This document shows positions 17,301 through 24,898 of a stretch of DNA of 64,000 nt, in pieces (within the stretch, counting starts at the first letter, position 1; each line of letters begins with the position of its first letter). Origin of the DNA: CBDCFV01 sp965203835 (GTDB lineage: Bacteria; Chloroflexota; Dehalococcoidia; Lucifugimonadales; UBA3495). A program made the translations under genes and the position numbers. The notes under the pieces were generated by a model. The model was not told where the DNA came from, did not search any database, and was given only the letters and a program-made list of their open reading frames with translations. Location of the stretch: contig OZ241919.1 of NCBI GenBank assembly GCA_965203835.1, forward strand, positions 1,674,001-1,738,000, given 5' to 3'.

Positions 17301-17769
17301 AGTCCCGGCCATCGGCTGCCGTCACCGTTACGCTGTAGGTGTTGTCATCATCGCCCGAGCCGCCCGCGGGTGCCTCGAAGTTGGGGGCGCTGCTGAACTT
17401 GAGCACCCCGTCGTCTGCGCCGATCTCTAAGTCTGCCGTGCCACCATCGGCGTCGACCAAACTCCACGCGACCGTATCCATCTCAGGGTCCGTGGCCGTC
17501 AACGTGGTCACCGGGGCGGTGCCGTTTTCGGCGTACTCAATGGTAACGCTATCCTGGGCTTGGGCTTGGATGAGGCCGCCGGGCAGCAGGAACAGCAGAC
17601 CCACGGCCAAGGCCGCGAGAAGCACCAGGAAAGGAAGGGTGAGGCGTTTGTTCGAGAGGAGGGAAGCAGCAACGCCGCCGCCCGTGGAGTGCGTGCCAAG
17701 GCTGCTTGCCAGGCTATTCCCCGATTTGGGGAATAAAACTCGGTTGGGGTCTTTATGAATGCTTTTCAT
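14377..17769 (-). CDS. Large cadherin-like secreted protein with internal duplication
   Basis: 1130 residues from the ATG at 17769; a TTG at 17805 is also in frame. A long charged n-region of about 40 residues precedes a hydrophobic core (FLVLLAALAVGLLFLLPGG) and AQAQ cleavage site. Then come cadherin/Ig-like modules with calcium motifs (D-x-N-x-A-P, ATDPE, DRE), arranged as two nearly identical blocks of about 440 residues, a last cadherin repeat (about 960-1060) and a C-terminal EF-hand-like tail (GNGKIDLDEARAAVGDY). Such repeats bind calcium and often mediate adhesion; the ligand is unknown. Terminal membrane anchor absent. Confidence 0.85.
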   Translation of the reverse strand: MKSIHKDPNRVLFPKSGNSLASSLGTHSTGGGVAASLLSNKRLTLPFLVLLAALAVGLLFLLPGGLIQAQAQDSVTIEYAENGTAPVTTLTATDPEMDTVAWSLVDADGGTADLEIGADDGVLKFSSAPNFEAPAGGSGDDDNTYSVTVTAADGRDSSLTDTFTVTVEVTDVPEEGKVTWTVDADGAGGTHTADTVKLTQFQVGASLMASVTDGDVTGAITATWQWYRSTSKTSQGTAIPAPAGTGDTYAVTGDDVGSYIRVVANYLEGTPPVQRSPYRVSDYPVLAVDANAMAPEFDPTAVDREVDEGDKGMEVGAPVTATKGHGALNYTLGGTDVDKFEIDQKTGQITTMVDLDRETTLDTATEFGCGTGYECTVAVTATDSAGTATGTAATVTITLKDVNDPPTFSTEGAAVGMTSVTVVENSTDLDTTTPANVTYTATDPEEGNLNLSLMGADGGLFRLSNAGVLSFRTAPDFENPTDANRDNVYEVTVRASDGTLDTDRMVRVTVTDANEAPMIVEFDGTIKYAENGTAPVTTLTATDPEMDTVAWSLVDADGGTADLEIGADDGVLKFSSAPNFEAPAGGSGDDDNTYSVTVTAADGRDSSLTDTFTVTVEVTDVPEEGKVTWTVDADGAGGTHTADTVKLTQFQVGASLMASVTDGDVTGAITTTWQWYRSTNKNSQGTAIPSPAGTGDTYEVTGDDVGKYIRVVANYFEGTARRSPYRVSDYPVLAVDANAMAPEFDPTAVDREVDEGDKGMEVGAPVTATKGHGALNYTLGGTDVDKFEIDQKTGQITTMVDLDRETTLDTATEFGCGTGYECTVAVTATDSAGTATGTAATVTITLKDVNDPPTFSTEGAAVGMTSVTVVENSTDLDTTTPANVTYTATDPEEDRVNLSLMGADGGLFRLSNAGVLSFRTAPDFENPTDANRDNVYEVTVRASDGTLDTDRMVRVTVTDANEAPMIVEGNVAPMFASATITREVAENTAAGQNIGDPVMATDANRDDLTYSLGGTDGASFRIMSSTGQLMTRAALDYESKNSYMVTVTAMDPDGLSASIDVTIMVTDVMDEQQSLVDRYDAISNGGNGNGKIDLDEARAAVGDYFAQPPRLTEEQVREIVGLYFEGLQSN
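14867..16187. repeat. Internal duplication, copy 1
   Basis: First of two tandem copies of about 1.33 kb inside the cadherin-like gene. Matching landmarks lie 1341 bases apart across most of the unit and 1347 apart beyond a two-codon indel (near 15610 and 16950). Differences are few, so the duplication is recent or kept alike by gene conversion. Confidence 0.9.
16208..17537. repeat. Internal duplication, copy 2
   Basis: Second copy of the 1.33-kb unit. It encodes the N-terminal cadherin block. The two-codon indel and a changed triplet run at 16422-16433 versus 15081-15092 are the most visible differences from copy 1. Confidence 0.9.
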
Positions 17770-17919
17770 CTTGTTAATCAATCCTTCCACAGTATTTAAC
17801 CTCACAAGCAGCGCTTAAACCCGTTTTTAGAGTAGTGTTCGGCGCATCCGAACAGAGGAACTTCGGCAAAAAGCCATCCACAGCGTTCCTTAGCCAAAAC
17901 GCCTACAAACTTACCATAA

Positions 17920-17938
17920 GTTGTAACAACATTGTCAA
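17920..17938 (-). promoter_or_regulatory. Possible promoter/operator of the cadherin-like gene
   Basis: TTGACA on the minus strand (17933-17938) is followed within the spacer by the perfect inverted repeat GTTGT-t-ACAAC (17920-17930). No convincing -10 follows at the right distance, so the promoter is tentative; the palindrome could be an operator. Confidence 0.35.
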
Positions 17939-17966
17939 GGGGCGGAACCGCGCATAACACTGAGTT

Positions 17967-18422
17967 TCAGGTACCGTTTGCGACCCTGGCGAAGCCGTAG
18001 TAGGTGTCCGCCTCCAGGACACGCTGAAGACCGTCCCGGCTCACGTTCACCGGATGCGCCGGGGTGGACCAAGTGTCGGTCAGCTCGTGGTGCAGGTCCG
18101 CCAGCGACATGGGCCGGTTGCGGCGGGACAACAGCAGGCGGAAGGCGATCTCCTGGATGCTCATGCCCGTCTTGATGAACCCCTCTTCATCCTCGCAATG
18201 CTCGGCGATTTCCTCCACCAACGCTTGGGGGTCGGTCAACTCGTGGGTCGGCGTGTCGAGGGAGGGACAGGTGGGCACCCGCCGCTGGGCTATCATGACC
18301 ACGGCGGAGCGCTTGAGTTCCACCAAGCGGTCGAAGCTGATGGAATACAACGGCGACTCTTCAACTTCCGGTTCCGGTTCCTGTTCCAACTCGTCATCGG
18401 TCTCGGGGCCGGGGGTAATCAT
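17967..18422 (-). CDS. Unknown protein with possible winged helix (151 aa)
   Basis: The first 25 residues are very acidic. Residues 85-151 (SIQEIAFRLLLSRRNRPMS, then ADLHHELTDTW and SRDGLQRVLEAD) have the pattern of a winged-helix domain, which is my inference from helix spacing. Its ATG overlaps the stop of moeA (ATGA), so it is coupled to moeA as the second gene. I do not recognise the family. A link to molybdenum cofactor regulation is possible only by context. Confidence 0.6.
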   Translation of the reverse strand: MITPGPETDDELEQEPEPEVEESPLYSISFDRLVELKRSAVVMIAQRRVPTCPSLDTPTHELTDPQALVEEIAEHCEDEEGFIKTGMSIQEIAFRLLLSRRNRPMSLADLHHELTDTWSTPAHPVNVSRDGLQRVLEADTYYGFARVANGT

Positions 18423-19816
18423 ACGTCAACCTCTTCGTTCCAGTCCAGCATTATCAGCTTTACTTGTTCGCCGGTTTCCTTGGATGCCAGGTCCTCCGGG
18501 CATATCGCCAGCCCGTTGGCTTGGGCCATGGAGGTGAGAATGTTGGAGCCTTGGGGGCCCGTGGGGGTGGCGATGTAGGTTCCGTCCCTGCGGGCGACCT
18601 GCACCCTGGCGTAGACGCGGCGCCCGTCGTAGTTGTGGATGGGCGCGGTCAGCACCCCGTCCACGGTGGGGCGGGCCAGGTTGCGCCGGCCCAGCATGGT
18701 GAGGATGGCCGGGCGGGCGAACACCTCGAAGGCCACCATCGCGCTGACGGGGTTCCCCGGCAGCCCCAGCAGGGGAATGGGGCGGGCGGCCGCGTCATTC
18801 CCGCGCAGGCGGGAATCCACGGGCGGGGGAAGGGGGGCGGGAACAATATGCCCGAAGGCCAGGGGCTTGGCGGGGCGCATCCGCACCGACCAGAAGTTCA
18901 TGTCGCCGCGCTGGGTGAGCACGTCCTTCACGATGTCGTAGTCGCCCTTGGAGACCCCGGCGGAGGTGATGATGAGGTCCGCCCCGGCGGTCTCGTCGAG
19001 CTTGCGGTGCAGGTCTTCGAGATTGTCGCGGGCGATGCCGATGACCTTGGGGATGCCGCCGCAGGCCGCCACCGACGCCGCGGCGCTGAAGCTGTTGCTG
19101 TCGAAGATCTTGCCCGGCTCCAGGGGCTGGCCGCTGGACACCAGTTCGTCGCCGGTGGAGAGGATGGCCACCACGGGCCGGCGCACCACCTTGACCTTCT
19201 GCAACCCCAGCGACGCCATGACGCCGATGACCGACGGCCGCACCACGATGCCGGGTTGCAGCACGTGCTGGCCGGTATGCACGTCCTCCCCCGCCGGGCG
19301 CACGTTGCCGCCGAGGGGGAGGCTGGCGAGGATGTCTATCCGGTCGCCGGGGCGTCCCTCCCGGCGCCGGGCCACCTCGTCGGTCTCCTCGAAGGGCACC
19401 ACCGTGTCCGCGCCGTCGGGCACGGGCGCGCCGGTCATGATGCGGATGGTGGTGCCGGGGGTCACGGTCTGGGTCGAGACCTGGCCGGCGGCCACGATGC
19501 CGATGACATCCAGGCTTTTGGGCGAGTCGGCGGACGCGCCTTCGATGTCCTGGCTCCGCACGGCGTACCCGTCCATCGCCGAGTTGGCCAGCGGGGGCAG
19601 GTCCAAGGGAGACAGCACCTCCTCGGCCAGCACCTGGCCCAGGGTGTCGAGCAACGGCATCTCCACCGGCTCCAAGGGGCTGAAGGAGGCCATAATCCGC
19701 TCGTAAGCCTCCTCAACGCCCAGCATGTCCTCGTCCACGTGACGGTGGGCGTGCTCGTTGTCCTGCGTTTGCCTGTGGTGGCCGCCGTGCGACTGCCCGT
19801 GATGATGGCTTGCCAT
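18419..19816 (-). CDS. moeA: Molybdopterin molybdotransferase MoeA with repeat insertion
   Basis: 465 residues from ATG 19816, five bases after GGAGG. MoeA inserts molybdate into adenylylated molybdopterin. Seen: NSAMDGYAV near 80, IMTGAPVPDGADTVVPFEE near 130, STGDELV near 232, AGVSKGDYD near 285, GLPGNPVSAMV near 350. Two oddities: a His-rich N-terminal tail (residues 2-26, eleven histidines), and about 20 extra residues around 323-345 (VDSRLRGND) encoded by a palindromic repeat lying in frame between the two conserved motifs KPLAFG and LGLPGN. The frame is intact, so the enzyme may still work. Confidence 0.92.
   Translation of the reverse strand: MASHHHGQSHGGHHRQTQDNEHAHRHVDEDMLGVEEAYERIMASFSPLEPVEMPLLDTLGQVLAEEVLSPLDLPPLANSAMDGYAVRSQDIEGASADSPKSLDVIGIVAAGQVSTQTVTPGTTIRIMTGAPVPDGADTVVPFEETDEVARRREGRPGDRIDILASLPLGGNVRPAGEDVHTGQHVLQPGIVVRPSVIGVMASLGLQKVKVVRRPVVAILSTGDELVSSGQPLEPGKIFDSNSFSAAASVAACGGIPKVIGIARDNLEDLHRKLDETAGADLIITSAGVSKGDYDIVKDVLTQRGDMNFWSVRMRPAKPLAFGHIVPAPLPPPVDSRLRGNDAAARPIPLLGLPGNPVSAMVAFEVFARPAILTMLGRRNLARPTVDGVLTAPIHNYDGRRVYARVQVARRDGTYIATPTGPQGSNILTSMAQANGLAICPEDLASKETGEQVKLIMLDWNEEVDV
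18797..18816. repeat. Palindromic repeat inside moeA
   Basis: A perfect copy, ATTCCCGCGCAGGCGGGAAT, with the usual GTC and CCA flanks, read in frame on the minus strand as part of VDSRLRGND. The neighbouring G-rich tail (18820-18842) matches the filler seen beside intergenic copies. Confidence 0.9.
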
Positions 19817-19851
19817 TAGTTCCTCCCCAAAGTTGTTGTTCCCGCCCCACC

Positions 19852-20125
19852 CCTCGTCATTCCCGCTCACCCTCCCCCCGTCATTCCCGCCTCACCCTTA
19901 CGTCATTCCCGCGAAGGCGGGAATCCAGGGGCGGGGGGGACCCGGTCCCGCACCACCCTTGCCAATATTGACCCCTTTGGTTCCCCGCCTTCGCGGGGAA
20001 GACGGGTAAAAGTAACCCGTCATTCCCGCTTTGGTTCCCCGCCTTCGCGGGGAAGACGAATAAAAATAAACCGTCATTCCCGCGAAGGCGGGAATCCAGG
20101 GGCGGGGGGGGGGCGGGAATCCACA
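19852..20125. repeat. Palindromic repeat field, left of the GIY-YIG gene
   Basis: Contains partial ATTCCCGC half-copies, a perfect short copy (19903-19922), two TTCCCCGCCTTCGCGGGGAA copies (near 19981-20000 and 20036-20055), and another short copy (20075-20094). A composite unit starting AATATTGACCCCTTTGG at about 19963 recurs on the other side of the nuclease gene at about 20473. Confidence 0.85.
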
Positions 20126-20413
20126 TCAACCTATCCCCTCGTACAAGTCCGCCCACGCCGGATTACCCTCCTCAATCAATCGGATTTTCCATTCCCGGTT
20201 CCATTTCTTGAGGGTCTTCTCCCTGACTATGGCGCTTTCCATGGTCTCGTGGACTTCATACCAGACCAGATTGTGCACCTTATGACGGCTCGTGAACCCC
20301 TCCACGAAATCGCTCTTGTGCTGCCACACCCGTTGTACCAAATCCGAGGTCACGCCAACATACAACGTCCCCCGGGGTTTGCTGGCAAGCATATAAACGC
20401 AAGGCGTCCTCAT
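20126..20413 (-). CDS. GIY-YIG family nuclease (small, UPF0213-like)
   Basis: 95 residues. CVYMLASK followed by TLYVGVTSDL holds the GIY-YIG pair; the helix arginine (VQRVWQHK), the glutamate region (YEVHETMESAIVREKTLKKW) and WADLY at the end follow the stand-alone family. GIY-YIG domains cut DNA by a single-metal mechanism. The gene is surrounded on both sides by the densest repeat field of the window, with matching composite units left and right, suggesting the gene and repeats travel or act together. No accessory domain is visible. Confidence 0.88.
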   Translation of the reverse strand: MRTPCVYMLASKPRGTLYVGVTSDLVQRVWQHKSDFVEGFTSRHKVHNLVWYEVHETMESAIVREKTLKKWNREWKIRLIEEGNPAWADLYEGIG

Positions 20414-20470
20414 CTACGCAAGGTATCCTGTAAAGGTGCCCTCATCTATAAGCATGGCGCCTTCGTCTGT

Positions 20471-20806
20471 CAATATTGACCCCTTTGGTTCCCCGCCCCC
20501 GTTTCCACTGGGGGCAGGCTCTTCGCGGGGAAGACGGGTAAAAGTAGCTCGTCATTCCCGCTTCACCCCTCGTCATTGACCCCCTTGGTTCCCCGCCTTC
20601 GCGGGGAAGACGGGTAAAGGGTAAACGTCATTCCCGCTCGCCAGCCCCTCGTCATTCCCGCGAAGAGCCTGCCCTCGCGAAGGCGGGGGACGGGAATGGA
20701 TTCCTGCTTCACCATCTGTCATTGGTCCTTTTGGTTCCCCGCCTTCGCGGGGAAGACGAAATAACTTGGTTCCCCGCCTTCGCGGGGAAGACGGGTAAAG
20801 GGTAAG
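20471..20806. repeat. Palindromic repeat field, right of the GIY-YIG gene
   Basis: Starts with AATATTGACCCCTTTGG, then a long-loop TTCCCC-type copy, a TTCCCCGCCTTCGCGGGGAA copy near 20593-20612, a long-loop ATTCCC copy near 20655-20697, and two more TTCCCC-type copies near 20737-20756 and 20770-20789. The unit ending GACGGGTAAAGGGTAA appears twice. No gene is present between the nuclease gene start and pheT. Confidence 0.85.
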
Positions 20807-20809
20807 CAT

Positions 20810-23212
20810 TCACCCCCGCAAGCGGGCGCCGAACTGGTTTTCCAGGGTGCGCAGGAGGCCTTGGAGGGACCTTTCTACTTCCTCCGCGGTCAGGGTGCGC
20901 TGGTGGGACTGGAAGAACAGGTGAAAGGCGAGGGACTTGGTGCCCTCGGGGATGCGGTCGCCGGTGTAGACGTCGAACAACTCGACGCGGTCCACCAAGC
21001 GGTGCCGCAACAGGGCCTCTCCGACCTGTCCGGCGCCAACGTCCGCCGGGACCACCAACGCCAGGTCGCGGGTGGCGGCGGGATAACGCGCCAAGGACCG
21101 GACCTGCCGTGACGCGCCGGAGAGGGACCGCAACAGGCTTTGCAGGCCCAGTTCGAACATGGCCACCGGGCGCGGGTCCAGGTCGTAACGCTCCAGCGCC
21201 TCCGGGTGGACTTCCCCGACCAAGCCCAGCTCCACCCCCCCGGCCAGCACCTTGGCGCAACGGCCGGGATGGAACATGGGGTCATCGGCGGGCTCGAAAA
21301 CGCCGCCGACGCCGAGCTGGCCCAGCGCCGCTTCCACCGCGCCCTTGGCGTCGTAGAAGTCCAGAACGCCCTCGTCCACCAGCCACGAGGCCTCCCAGCG
21401 GCGCCCGGCCAGCACCCCGCAGACCGTGTCGCGCTCTTCGGGAAGCTCGCCGTCCCTGGGAATGAAGGCCCGGCCCACCTCGAACAACCGGAAGGGGCCC
21501 TCGCCGTGGCCTTGGTTGGCCGCCAAGGTCGCCAATACGCTGCCGCGCAGGCTGGTGCGCAGGTATAGCTGCTCCGAACTCATGGGGTTGGCCAGCCGCA
21601 ACGGAGGGTTTTCGGAGTCCGGCAGGCCAGCCCTTCCCAGGTCGTCCTCGCTGATCAAGGGGTAGCTGATCGTCTCCTGCATCCCGACGCCGGCCAGGGC
21701 GTCCTTCAACCCGTTGGTCAGGACGGTCAACGGGTTGGGCGACTGGTAGGGTATCGGGGTGGAGAGCATGGCGGTGGGCACGGAGTCGTAGCCGATGATC
21801 CTGACCACCTCCTCGACCAGGTCCTCTTCGATGTTGATGTCGTTGCGCCAGTAGGGAACGTCGGCTTCCAGCGTGCCGGGAGCGGTCCGCCGGTAGCTGA
21901 ACCCCAGCGATCCCAGCACCCGCTCCACCTGCTCGGCCTCGATGTCCATTCCCAGGACCTGCTTCAACCGCGCCGTGGTCACCGACACCGTGCGGCTGCC
22001 GGAAGAGGGGCTTGGGAACACGTCGATGATGCCCCGCGCCACCTGCCCGCCGGACACCTGCCGCATGAGTTGGGTGGCCCGGCGCAGGGCAATGGGCGCC
22101 AGTTCCGTATCCAGCCCCTTTTCGAACCGCAGCGACGCCTCGGTGTGGGCGCGCAGTTCCTGGGCGGTGCGCCGGTTGTTTTGGCTATTGAAGGTGGCCG
22201 ATTCCAGCAGCACCGAGGTGGTGCCGGGGCTTATCTCGCTGTTGGCGCCGCCGATGACCCCGCCGATGCCTATGGGGTCCTGGGCGTCGGCTATCACCAG
22301 CACTTCGGTGGAGAGCTTGCGCTCCACGCCGTCCAGGGTGGTCAGCGACTCGCCGGGCTTGGCCCGCCTGACGATGACGGTGCGGTCCCGGAGGCGGTCG
22401 TAATCGAAGGCGTGGAGGGGCTGGTTGTACTCCAGCATGACGTAGTTGGTCACGTCGACCACGTTGTTGATGGGGCGCAGGCCGGCCTTGGTCAGCCGGT
22501 CCTGGAGCCAGCGGGGCGAAGGGCCGATGGTCATGCCGGTGATGAGGCTGGCGGTGTAACGGTGGCACAGGTCGGGGTCGGCCACGCTGATGGAGACGCT
22601 GTCCTCAATCGGCGGGCCGTCGTCGGGGTAGCCGACCTCCGGTTCCCGCACCTTCTGGCCGGTCAACGCGGCCACTTCCCGGGCGACTCCCAGCATGGAA
22701 AGGCAGTCCAGCCGGTTGGGGGTCAACTCCAGGTCCAGCACCGTGTCTCCGAGGTACTGGTCCAAGACCATGCCGGTAGGGGCGTCTTCGGGCAGCACCA
22801 CGATACCCTCGTGGTTGTCGCCCAGCCCCAGTTCCAGCTCCGAGCAGATCATGCCTTGGGACACCACGCCCCGTATGCGGGCGGGCTTGAGGGTTTCCTG
22901 CTTGCCGGAGTGGCTGTTGTACAGGGTCGCGCCGACCTTGGCGAAGCAGACCTTCTGCCCGGCGGCGACGTTGGGCGCGCCGCAGACCACCTCCATCTGT
23001 TCGACGCCGGTGGTGACTTGGCAGAGGGACAAGCGGTCGGCTTGGGGGTGCTGCTGGACCGACAGCACATGGCCCACGAAACATTCCGGCCAGCCGCCGA
23101 TGACGATGGCCTCGCCAACCTCTATGCCCGCCATGGTCAGGCGATGGCTCAACTCGTCGACCGGCATTTCCAGGTCAACGTATTCCCGCAGCCAGCTTAA
23201 AGGCACCCTCAT
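20810..23212 (-). CDS. pheT: Phenylalanyl-tRNA synthetase beta subunit
   Basis: 800 residues, the usual length. MRVPLSWLREYVDLEMPVDE starts the N-terminal domain; an OB-fold tRNA-binding domain spans about 40-150 (GHVLSVQQHPQADRLSLC), B3/B4 about 210-385 (NNVVDVTNYVMLEYNQPLHA), B5 about 405-480, a pseudo-catalytic core to 690, and the FDX-ACB anticodon domain in the last 95 residues (ARYPAATRDLALVVPADV). With PheS it charges tRNA-Phe. It lies downstream of pheS with a coiled-coil gene between. Confidence 0.95.
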   Translation of the reverse strand: MRVPLSWLREYVDLEMPVDELSHRLTMAGIEVGEAIVIGGWPECFVGHVLSVQQHPQADRLSLCQVTTGVEQMEVVCGAPNVAAGQKVCFAKVGATLYNSHSGKQETLKPARIRGVVSQGMICSELELGLGDNHEGIVVLPEDAPTGMVLDQYLGDTVLDLELTPNRLDCLSMLGVAREVAALTGQKVREPEVGYPDDGPPIEDSVSISVADPDLCHRYTASLITGMTIGPSPRWLQDRLTKAGLRPINNVVDVTNYVMLEYNQPLHAFDYDRLRDRTVIVRRAKPGESLTTLDGVERKLSTEVLVIADAQDPIGIGGVIGGANSEISPGTTSVLLESATFNSQNNRRTAQELRAHTEASLRFEKGLDTELAPIALRRATQLMRQVSGGQVARGIIDVFPSPSSGSRTVSVTTARLKQVLGMDIEAEQVERVLGSLGFSYRRTAPGTLEADVPYWRNDINIEEDLVEEVVRIIGYDSVPTAMLSTPIPYQSPNPLTVLTNGLKDALAGVGMQETISYPLISEDDLGRAGLPDSENPPLRLANPMSSEQLYLRTSLRGSVLATLAANQGHGEGPFRLFEVGRAFIPRDGELPEERDTVCGVLAGRRWEASWLVDEGVLDFYDAKGAVEAALGQLGVGGVFEPADDPMFHPGRCAKVLAGGVELGLVGEVHPEALERYDLDPRPVAMFELGLQSLLRSLSGASRQVRSLARYPAATRDLALVVPADVGAGQVGEALLRHRLVDRVELFDVYTGDRIPEGTKSLAFHLFFQSHQRTLTAEEVERSLQGLLRTLENQFGARLRG

Positions 23213-23326
23213 GGAATCAATAAAGCTCCGGAGACGGGTTTATGTTCATTAGTCATCCATGAACCCCGAAGTCATCCATGAACCCCGATGCAGTCTGATG
23301 CTTGGACAATCCTGCGTTTACACCAA

Positions 23327-23539
23327 CTAGACCCTAACCAAAACACCGCCGACCAATCCAATGAGAACGCAGATCAGAGTGATGGTTATACCGAACAAAA
23401 CCCGGACCTCGGTCTTGTCGGCTTTCCTGTCCAGAATACCCATCATCGCTGCAGTCAGATTTTCGACTCTCCCCAACCGTTCGTTGATCTGCTCGATGAT
23501 GCCTTCAAGTCTGGATATGCGTTCTTCCTGGAAAATCAT
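23327..23539 (-). CDS. Tail-anchored coiled-coil protein, family member 1 (70 aa)
   Basis: Starts MIFQEERISRLEGIIEQINE, TGGAGG six bases upstream. Residues 4-35 form an amphipathic coiled coil, RKADKTEVR (37-45) is a charged neck, and residues 46-69 are a C-terminal membrane helix with a very short tail. The layout implies a tail-anchored protein with the coil in the cytoplasm. It lies between pheS and pheT on the same strand. Two relatives are at 29260 and 29543. The organisation resembles short coiled-coil membrane proteins of other bacteria, but I assign no function. Confidence 0.75.
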   Translation of the reverse strand: MIFQEERISRLEGIIEQINERLGRVENLTAAMMGILDRKADKTEVRVLFGITITLICVLIGLVGGVLVRV

Positions 23540-23564
23540 GGTCGTCCTCCAGAATTACCGCAGG

Positions 23565-24635
23565 TCAGAATTGCCGCAGGAAGCGGAGGTCGTTGGAGTA
23601 GAACAAGCGTATGTCGTCGATGCCGTACTTCAGCATGGCGATGCGCTCCGGCCCCATGCCGAAGGCGAAGCCGGTGTACTTGTCCGGGTCGTACCCCACG
23701 CCGGCAAGCACCCTTGGGTGCACCATGCCGGCCCCCATGATTTCAATCCAGCCGCTGTCGCGGCAGATGCGGCAGCCCTCGCCCTCCCCTTGGCAGGCGA
23801 AGCAGTCGATGGACACGTCCACCCCCGGCTCTACGAAGGGGAAATAGTCGCAGCGGAACCTGATCCTCCGCTCCTCCCCGAACATGCGCCGGGCGAACTC
23901 GTAGAGAGTACCCTTGAGGTTGGCGAAGGTGATGCCCTCGTCCACCGCCAAGCCCTCGACTTGGTAAAAATGCCACTCGTGGGTGGCGTCGGTGGCCTCG
24001 TAGCGGTAGCACTTGCCCGGCACCACGACGCGGACGGGCGGCTCGCGGCTCTCCATCACCCGCGCCTGCATGGGAGAGGTGTGGGTCCGCAACAGCATGG
24101 GATACTCGCCCTGCCCGTCCTGGTAGTCGATCCAGAGGGTGTTGAACATGTCCCTGGCCGGGTGGCCCTTGGGAATGTTCAGCATCTCGAAGTTGTAGCG
24201 GTCCCACTCCACTTCGGGGCCTTCCACCACGCCGAATCCCATGGAAGCGAAAGCGGCGCAAATCTCGCGGACTATCTGGGTGGTGGGATGCAACCGGCCC
24301 GCGGGCTGGGGCCGTCCCGGAAGCGTCACGTCCAAGCGGTCCTGGGCGGCGGCTTTGGCGAACAGGGCGTCGTTGATGTGCTTGGCCCGCTCCTCCAGCC
24401 GTCCTTCCAGGTCGTTCTTGGCTTCGTTGGCCAGGGCGCCGGCGGTGCGGCGCTGCTCCATCGGCAGTTGGGATATTCCCCGCAGGAATTGGGTCAACTG
24501 GCCCCGCCGGCCCAAGTATTCCAGCCGCCAAGCCTCCAGGGCGTCGAGGTCGTCTACCGCCTCCAGTTCGCTGACCGCACCGTCAACCAACCGTTGGACT
24601 GTTTGCGTGGGTGATGTTCCGCTTGATTCCGTCAC
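23565..24635 (-). CDS. pheS: Phenylalanyl-tRNA synthetase alpha subunit
   Basis: 356 residues from a GTG start. An N-terminal coiled-coil arm (about 15-95) is followed by the class II catalytic core: GRLHPTTQIVREI near 112, GPEVEWDRYNFEMLNIP near 138, HPARDMFNTLW near 157, RTHTSPMQARVM near 184 and GMGPERIAMLKYGI near 326 (motif 3). This matches PheS. Promoter at 24692-24720. No T-box-like leader is present in the 50-base leader. Confidence 0.95.
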   Translation of the reverse strand: MTESSGTSPTQTVQRLVDGAVSELEAVDDLDALEAWRLEYLGRRGQLTQFLRGISQLPMEQRRTAGALANEAKNDLEGRLEERAKHINDALFAKAAAQDRLDVTLPGRPQPAGRLHPTTQIVREICAAFASMGFGVVEGPEVEWDRYNFEMLNIPKGHPARDMFNTLWIDYQDGQGEYPMLLRTHTSPMQARVMESREPPVRVVVPGKCYRYEATDATHEWHFYQVEGLAVDEGITFANLKGTLYEFARRMFGEERRIRFRCDYFPFVEPGVDVSIDCFACQGEGEGCRICRDSGWIEIMGAGMVHPRVLAGVGYDPDKYTGFAFGMGPERIAMLKYGIDDIRLFYSNDLRFLRQF

Positions 24636-24691
24636 AGAGGGTTGCCTTAAAACGTCAAGAATAGTCGTAAATCGTCACCGGGCGCGTGCTC

Positions 24692-24720
24692 ATTATATGA
24701 ACGGCGGGCAACAGGGTCAA
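24692..24720 (-). promoter_or_regulatory. Promoter for pheS-pheT
   Basis: TTGACC (24715-24720), a 17-base spacer and a perfect TATAAT (24692-24697), on the minus strand. The leader would be about 50 bases. Confidence 0.75.
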
Positions 24721-24817
24721 GAATTGCGTCGCCCGCGTTGGGGCCTTTTGGAGTCCTGTTTCAAGGAAACTTCAATTGCTCATCCGCGCGGTTTTATGAC
24801 ATGACTTAGTGGTATTT

Positions 24818-24852
24818 AGAACATAAGTTCTGTTACTCTATGTGGAGTAACA
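24818..24852. promoter_or_regulatory. Twin palindromes upstream of the RuvC-like gene
   Basis: AGAAC-ATAA-GTTCT (24818-24831) overlaps the first base of TGTTACTC-TATGTG-GAGTAACA (24831-24852; perfect 8-base arms). No T-run follows, so these look like protein binding sites rather than a terminator. They lie between the divergent pheS and RuvC-like genes. Confidence 0.4.
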
Positions 24853-24898
24853 CTTTCATGTCATTCATACTGCTTCGGGCAGGCACACAGCCTCCTCT

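Noticed and set aside
24636..24690. T-box riboswitch upstream of pheS
   Set aside because: The leader is about 50 bases, too short, and has no T-box sequence or terminator.
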